Source: an uncultured Rhodocyclaceae bacterium
GTDB lineage: Bacteria; Pseudomonadota; Gammaproteobacteria; Burkholderiales; Rhodocyclaceae
Length of the DNA stretch: 20,013 bases
Direction of reading: 5' to 3'
Assembly: GCA_903950295.1 (NCBI GenBank)
Contig: CAJBAP010000466.1
Location: 1 to 20,013 of the forward strand
Shown here: piece by piece, positions 16,507-20,013 of the stretch
Layout of the letters: the number at the start of each line of letters is the position of its first letter
How positions within the stretch are numbered: the first letter of the stretch is position 1
Notes under the pieces: generated by a model
Database searches by the model: none
Told to the model about the DNA's origin: nothing
Seen by the model: the letters and a program-made list of their open reading frames with translations, nothing else
Position numbers and translations under genes: made by a program

Positions 16507-17019
16507 ATGAAATCAGGTAGTACGCCGACCAGCGTGGAACGCGGTCTTGGCGATGAGGACTTCATCGTTACGAAAACCGATCCGAAGGGGCGCATCCTTT
16601 ACGCCAACCGGATCTTCATCGCCCTGTCCGGTTATTCCGAGGCTGAATTGCTTGGCAGTCAGCACAACATCATTCGCCATCCCGACATGCCGCGCAGCGT
16701 TTTCAAGTTGTTGTGGGATTACATCCCCGCCGGGCAGGAGTTCATGGGCTACGTGAAAAACATGGCCAAGGACGGCAGCTACTATTGGGTGCTTGCCACG
16801 GTAACGCCCGACCGCGATACGGAGCGCAACATTACCGGCTATACCTCGGTGCGGCGCAAGCCGCGGGCAGAGGCCGTGCAGGTTGTCGAGGCTCTCTATC
16901 GGGAAATGCTGGTGGCAGAAAAACGTGCCGGCGCTCGGGATGCAATCGAAGCGGGTAGCGCAGTGCTTAATCAGGCCATGAATGGAAAGAGCTATGAAAA
17001 GTTCGTCCTTGCACTCTAA
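16507..17019 (+). CDS. Aer-like PAS domain redox sensor protein (CetB-like)
   Basis: The 170-residue soluble protein is almost entirely one PAS domain close to that of the E. coli aerotaxis receptor Aer. Matches include [33 protein letters not shown], the KN in YVKNMAKDG, and [10 protein letters not shown]. Residues tied to FAD binding in Aer are present at the same numbers: N34, R57, H58, D60, F66, W70 and N85. A helical C-terminal part (about 120-170) ends SYEKFVLAL. No membrane or signalling domain is in this frame; these are in the next gene, which overlaps it. By family knowledge it should sense redox state through FAD and pass the signal to that receptor, like CetB with CetA in Campylobacter. 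GAGGGGG precedes the ATG. Confidence 0.88.
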   Translation: MKSGSTPTSVERGLGDEDFIVTKTDPKGRILYANRIFIALSGYSEAELLGSQHNIIRHPDMPRSVFKLLWDYIPAGQEFMGYVKNMAKDGSYYWVLATVTPDRDTERNITGYTSVRRKPRAEAVQVVEALYREMLVAEKRAGARDAIEAGSAVLNQAMNGKSYEKFVLAL

Positions 17020-18445
17020 GCTCAGAAACCTGTGCTGGGGGCACACCGCGCTGTTGCTGGTGACCTTGCTGGCCACTTTTGCTCTGACCGGTTTCCAGCC
17101 TTGGTTGCTGGTTTTCCTGCTTCTGGGATTGGCGTATTCCTGGTGGGGGCAGCGGCGTATGGGGCAATCGCTGGCGCCGATCCACAAGGCGGTCGATCTG
17201 GCCGAAAAGATCGGGAAGGGAAATTTTTGCTACCGTGTTACCGGCGTGCCCGATACCGACGAGATCGGTCGGTTGGTCTGGGCTCTCAACGACATGATCG
17301 ACCAGTTGGAGGCCTATTTTCGCGAGGCCGAAAGTTCATTCCGTGCCCAGATGGATGGCCGTTATGAACGTACCGCACAGGCGGCAGGTTTGCATGGTCG
17401 TTTCCACGAGGCAGCAGAGTCACACAACACGCTGTTGGCCAGCATGACGGGGCATACGCGTTCGCAGATGAAGAACATGTTGCTGACCAGTGCCGGGCAA
17501 CTCAACGCCGGTAACCTGATCAGCAACCTGACCGGCACGCAGGCTGACCTGATCGGCATCACCGAGCAGATGCGCAAGGCGGCTGCGGGAGCGACCGAGA
17601 CGGCGGCAGTGGCGGTACAAAACCAGAGCGCAGTGACTGAGGTGGTGAGCCACCTGACGGGGATCGGGCAGCGCATCCACCAGGTGGCCGATGCTATTAC
17701 CGAGCTGAATGCACGCAGCCAGGAGATCAACCAGGCCGTCACGCTGATCACCGAGATTTCAGACCAGACCAACCTGCTGGCGTTGAATGCGGCTATTGAA
17801 GCAGCCCGCGCCGGCGAATCGGGGCGCGGTTTCGCGGTGGTGGCCGACGAGGTGCGCAAACTGGCCGAAAAGACCCGTTCCGCCTCACAGTCTATTGGCC
17901 TGGTTATGCGCGGGCTGACCAATGATGGCGCGGTGATGCAGGAGAATGCCCTTGAAATGCGCGAAATGACAGATAGTTCCTCGGCGGTGGTCGGCAAGTT
18001 GGCCGACACCTTTGGCCGTTTTGCGGCTGCTGCTCTCGAAACCGAGCAGCTGTCAATCCTGGTGCATGACAAGAGCTTTACCACGCTGGTGAAGATGGAT
18101 CACATGATCTACAAACAGCGCGCTTACCTTTCCCTCAATAGCGGCGGCGACAACCAATATTCCCAAGCGGTCGGCGTGAATCATCAACAGTGTCGCCTCG
18201 GCAAATGGTATCTCGGAGATGGCAAGATTCTGTTCGGGCAATACCCGGCGTATCGTGCGCTCGATCTGCCGCACGCCAAGGTTCATAACGGGGCGCATCG
18301 CGTCCTGGAGGATCTCAAGCTGGACTGGGAAAATGATTCGAGCGTGCAGATGGCCATTGTCGATGGATTGCAGGAAATGGAGTCAGGCAGTCACGAGGTC
18401 ATGGAACTGCTCGACCGCATGGTGACAGAGAAGCATCCCACGTAA
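16982..18445 (+). CDS. Methyl-accepting chemotaxis protein with C-terminal CZB domain (CetA-like partner)
   Basis: The 487-residue receptor has two membrane segments joined by a very short turn (about 22-38 and 40-57), and so no periplasmic ligand domain. A HAMP-like region follows (about 58-115), then the signalling coiled coil with the conserved tip [21 protein letters not shown] (258-278) and [18 protein letters not shown]. The C-terminus is a chemoreceptor zinc-binding domain: H373 (MDHMIYKQ), C404 in CRLGKWY, and H431 and H435 in HAKVH. Without an outside sensor it must read an inside signal, most simply from the PAS protein whose gene it overlaps by 38 bases in another frame. A second ATG at 16994 (MKSSSLHSK) is an equally plausible start. 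Confidence 0.92.
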   Translation: MERAMKSSSLHSKLRNLCWGHTALLLVTLLATFALTGFQPWLLVFLLLGLAYSWWGQRRMGQSLAPIHKAVDLAEKIGKGNFCYRVTGVPDTDEIGRLVWALNDMIDQLEAYFREAESSFRAQMDGRYERTAQAAGLHGRFHEAAESHNTLLASMTGHTRSQMKNMLLTSAGQLNAGNLISNLTGTQADLIGITEQMRKAAAGATETAAVAVQNQSAVTEVVSHLTGIGQRIHQVADAITELNARSQEINQAVTLITEISDQTNLLALNAAIEAARAGESGRGFAVVADEVRKLAEKTRSASQSIGLVMRGLTNDGAVMQENALEMREMTDSSSAVVGKLADTFGRFAAAALETEQLSILVHDKSFTTLVKMDHMIYKQRAYLSLNSGGDNQYSQAVGVNHQQCRLGKWYLGDGKILFGQYPAYRALDLPHAKVHNGAHRVLEDLKLDWENDSSVQMAIVDGLQEMESGSHEVMELLDRMVTEKHPT

Positions 18446-18479
18446 GCCGTGCCCTTCAGTCCGGTAAAATCCGGCAGCA

Positions 18480-19328
18480 ATGACCCACTTGCAGTGCGGT
18501 TCGTTCCGCATCTCCCTTGAACGCCCCTTGATTATGGGCATCATCAACCTCACCCCCGACTCGTTTTCCGGCGATGGGGTGGGTGGTGATATCTCTGCCG
18601 CCATCGCCCACGCCGAAATTCAGCGTGTCGCTGGTGCTGACTTTCTCGATCTGGGCGCCGAATCGTCGCGTCCCGGTGCCCCGCCGGTACCGGCGGAGGT
18701 GGAACTGACGCGGCTTCTGCCCGTATTGCATGCGGTGCGCGACTGGGGCCTGCCGGTGTCGGTTGATACCACCAAGCCGGAAGTAATGCGCGCGGTGATC
18801 GATGCCGGCGTGGTGATGATCAACGACATTGCAGCCTTGCAGGCACCTGGTGCGCTGGAGGTGCTTGCTGTCAGTGATGTGGGTGTGTGCCTGATGCACA
18901 TGCAGGGTGAGCCGCGTACCATGCAAACCGATCCGCACTATGAGGACGTAACGCAGGAGGTTCATGATTTTCTCGCGGCGCGCGTGGCAGCTTGTGAGGC
19001 GGCCGGTATTGCGCGCGCACGCTTGGTGATCGATCCCGGTTTTGGCTTCGGCAAGTCGGTGGCACACAATTACACGCTATTGCGTGAGTTGCTGCGTCTG
19101 GGGGATATCGGAGTGCCCGTGCTGGCGGGATTGTCGCGAAAATCGATGTTGGGGGCTGTCACCGGCCGGCAGAATGGTGCGGCGCGCGTGCATGGCAGCG
19201 TGGCGGCAGCGGTGTTGGCAGTAGAGCGGGGTGCGAGCATCGTGCGGGTGCACGATGTTGCAGCGACAAGAGATGCGCTGGCGGTATTGACAGCAATGAA
19301 CGTGGCGGCAATTGAAGGGAAAACATAA
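18480..19328 (+). CDS. folP: Dihydropteroate synthase
   Basis: The 282-residue cytosolic enzyme joins p-aminobenzoate to dihydropterin pyrophosphate in folate synthesis and is the sulfonamide target. Conserved loops are visible in order: [15 protein letters not shown] (about 19-33), [11 protein letters not shown] (about 57-67), [39 protein letters not shown] and LAGLSRKS, with RVHDV near the end. Length matches E. coli (282). The ribosome site before the ATG at 18480 is weak; the 34-base gap to the chemoreceptor gene contains TAAAAT but no good -35. The stop lies two bases before glmM, so the two are co-transcribed. Confidence 0.96.
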   Translation: MTHLQCGSFRISLERPLIMGIINLTPDSFSGDGVGGDISAAIAHAEIQRVAGADFLDLGAESSRPGAPPVPAEVELTRLLPVLHAVRDWGLPVSVDTTKPEVMRAVIDAGVVMINDIAALQAPGALEVLAVSDVGVCLMHMQGEPRTMQTDPHYEDVTQEVHDFLAARVAACEAAGIARARLVIDPGFGFGKSVAHNYTLLRELLRLGDIGVPVLAGLSRKSMLGAVTGRQNGAARVHGSVAAAVLAVERGASIVRVHDVAATRDALAVLTAMNVAAIEGKT

Positions 19329-19330
19329 CA

Positions 19331-20013
19331 ATGGCAAGACAATATTTCGGCACCGATGGTGTGCGCGGCCGCGTCGGCAAGCTGCCGATTACACCGGATT
19401 TCACTTTGCGTCTCGGCTTTGCCGCTGGCGAAACACTGGTTGCGCATGCCCGTGCGTTGGGACACACGAAGGAGGGGGAGCGTCCGGCAGTGCTGATCGG
19501 CAAGGACACCCGCATCTCCGGCTACATGCTCGAAGCCGCACTGGAGTCGGGCTTCGCCGCCGCCGGCGTCGATGTGATGCTGTGCGGGCCGCTACCGACG
19601 CCGGCAGTGGCCTATCTGACCCGCGCCTTGCGGCTGGCAGCTGGCGTGGTGATCTCGGCTTCACACAATCCCTATGACGACAACGGCATCAAGTTCTTCG
19701 CTGCCGGTGGCTACAAGTTGCCGGATGCAGTGGAGGAGGAAATCGAGGCACGCCTCGTGCAGCCGATGGGCTGCATGAATTCGGCGCATCTGGGCAAGGC
19801 GCGTCGCGTCGATGATGCCGCCGGGCGTTACATCGAATTTTGCAAGAGTACCTTCCCGAACGAACTCGATTTGCGTGGGCTGAAACTGGTAGTCGATTGC
19901 GCGCATGGCGCCGCTTATCACGTTGCGCCCAAAGTATTCCATGAACTGGGGGCTGAAGTGGTCGCCGTGGGTGCCACGCCAGACGGCCTCAACATCAATG
20001 CCGGCGTCGGTGC
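19331..20013 (+). CDS. glmM: Phosphoglucosamine mutase (5' part; runs off the window)
   Basis: About 227 residues of a protein normally near 445-450 are present. GlmM interconverts glucosamine-6-phosphate and glucosamine-1-phosphate for UDP-GlcNAc and cell-wall synthesis. The start reads [38 protein letters not shown] and the active-site loop [16 protein letters not shown] follow, with the phosphorylated serine at S111 (S102 in E. coli; an insertion of a few residues after residue 40 explains the shift). The N-terminus distinguishes GlmM from ManB/Pgm relatives. It starts two bases after folP, with an AAGGG-containing sequence just inside the folP 3' end. Confidence 0.95.
   Translation, partial: MARQYFGTDGVRGRVGKLPITPDFTLRLGFAAGETLVAHARALGHTKEGERPAVLIGKDTRISGYMLEAALESGFAAAGVDVMLCGPLPTPAVAYLTRALRLAAGVVISASHNPYDDNGIKFFAAGGYKLPDAVEEEIEARLVQPMGCMNSAHLGKARRVDDAAGRYIEFCKSTFPNELDLRGLKLVVDCAHGAAYHVAPKVFHELGAEVVAVGATPDGLNINAGVG

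Noticed and set aside
18461..18474. Promoter or hairpin before folP (CCGG-TAAAAT-CCGG)
   Set aside because: TAAAAT has no suitable -35, and the four-base palindromic arms are too short to claim a structure.

Overview
The window looks like the chromosome of a Gram-negative betaproteobacterium, probably related to Rhodocyclales or Nitrosomonadales. This is inferred from protein similarity recalled by eye, GC-rich codon use, and three gene orders shared with other proteobacteria: gloB | YafS-like methyltransferase-rnhA-dnaQ; yhbY | rlmE-ftsH; and folP-glmM. Nearly all the sequence is coding. I see no rRNA, CRISPR array, insertion sequence or prophage, and no gene-free stretch longer than about 170 bases.

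Layout. Positions 1-578 (-) are the 5' part of a periplasmic branched-chain-amino-acid-type binding protein gene, with gloB (-) upstream. Divergent from gloB, three tightly overlapping genes (methyltransferase, rnhA, dnaQ) run rightward to 3273. Facing them is a complete frdABCD operon (-, 6547-3302), encoding an E. coli-type quinol:fumarate reductase. Next on the minus strand are glgB (short form), a tRNA-Val(CAC) with its own promoter and terminator, and an aspartate/aromatic aminotransferase gene. uvrB (+) follows, converging on yhbY (-). Divergent from yhbY are rlmE and ftsH (+). Between ftsH and folP, which are adjacent in E. coli, sit three accessory genes: a 387-residue protein of unknown function (-), and a PAS protein plus membrane chemoreceptor pair (+) resembling an Aer energy-taxis receptor split in two, as in CetB/CetA. 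folP and the start of glmM close the window.

How the genes fit together. Most are housekeeping: RNA primer removal and proofreading (rnhA, dnaQ), excision repair (uvrB), 50S ribosome maturation (yhbY, rlmE), membrane proteolysis (ftsH), folate synthesis (folP) and cell-wall precursor synthesis (glmM). The fumarate reductase and the FAD-type PAS/chemoreceptor pair suggest a motile, facultatively anaerobic or redox-flexible organism.

The most unusual signal is a 16-24 base repeat (core AAAGTCGGCGCTGGCG) found four times in the window. Three copies lie just after gene ends, oriented so that they form the 3' arm and T-tract of a terminator-like structure. The fourth lies inside the rlmE coding sequence without changing the expected protein length. 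This pattern resembles DNA-uptake-type or terminator-associated repeats, but the window alone cannot prove that. I did not find a clearly new multi-gene system.
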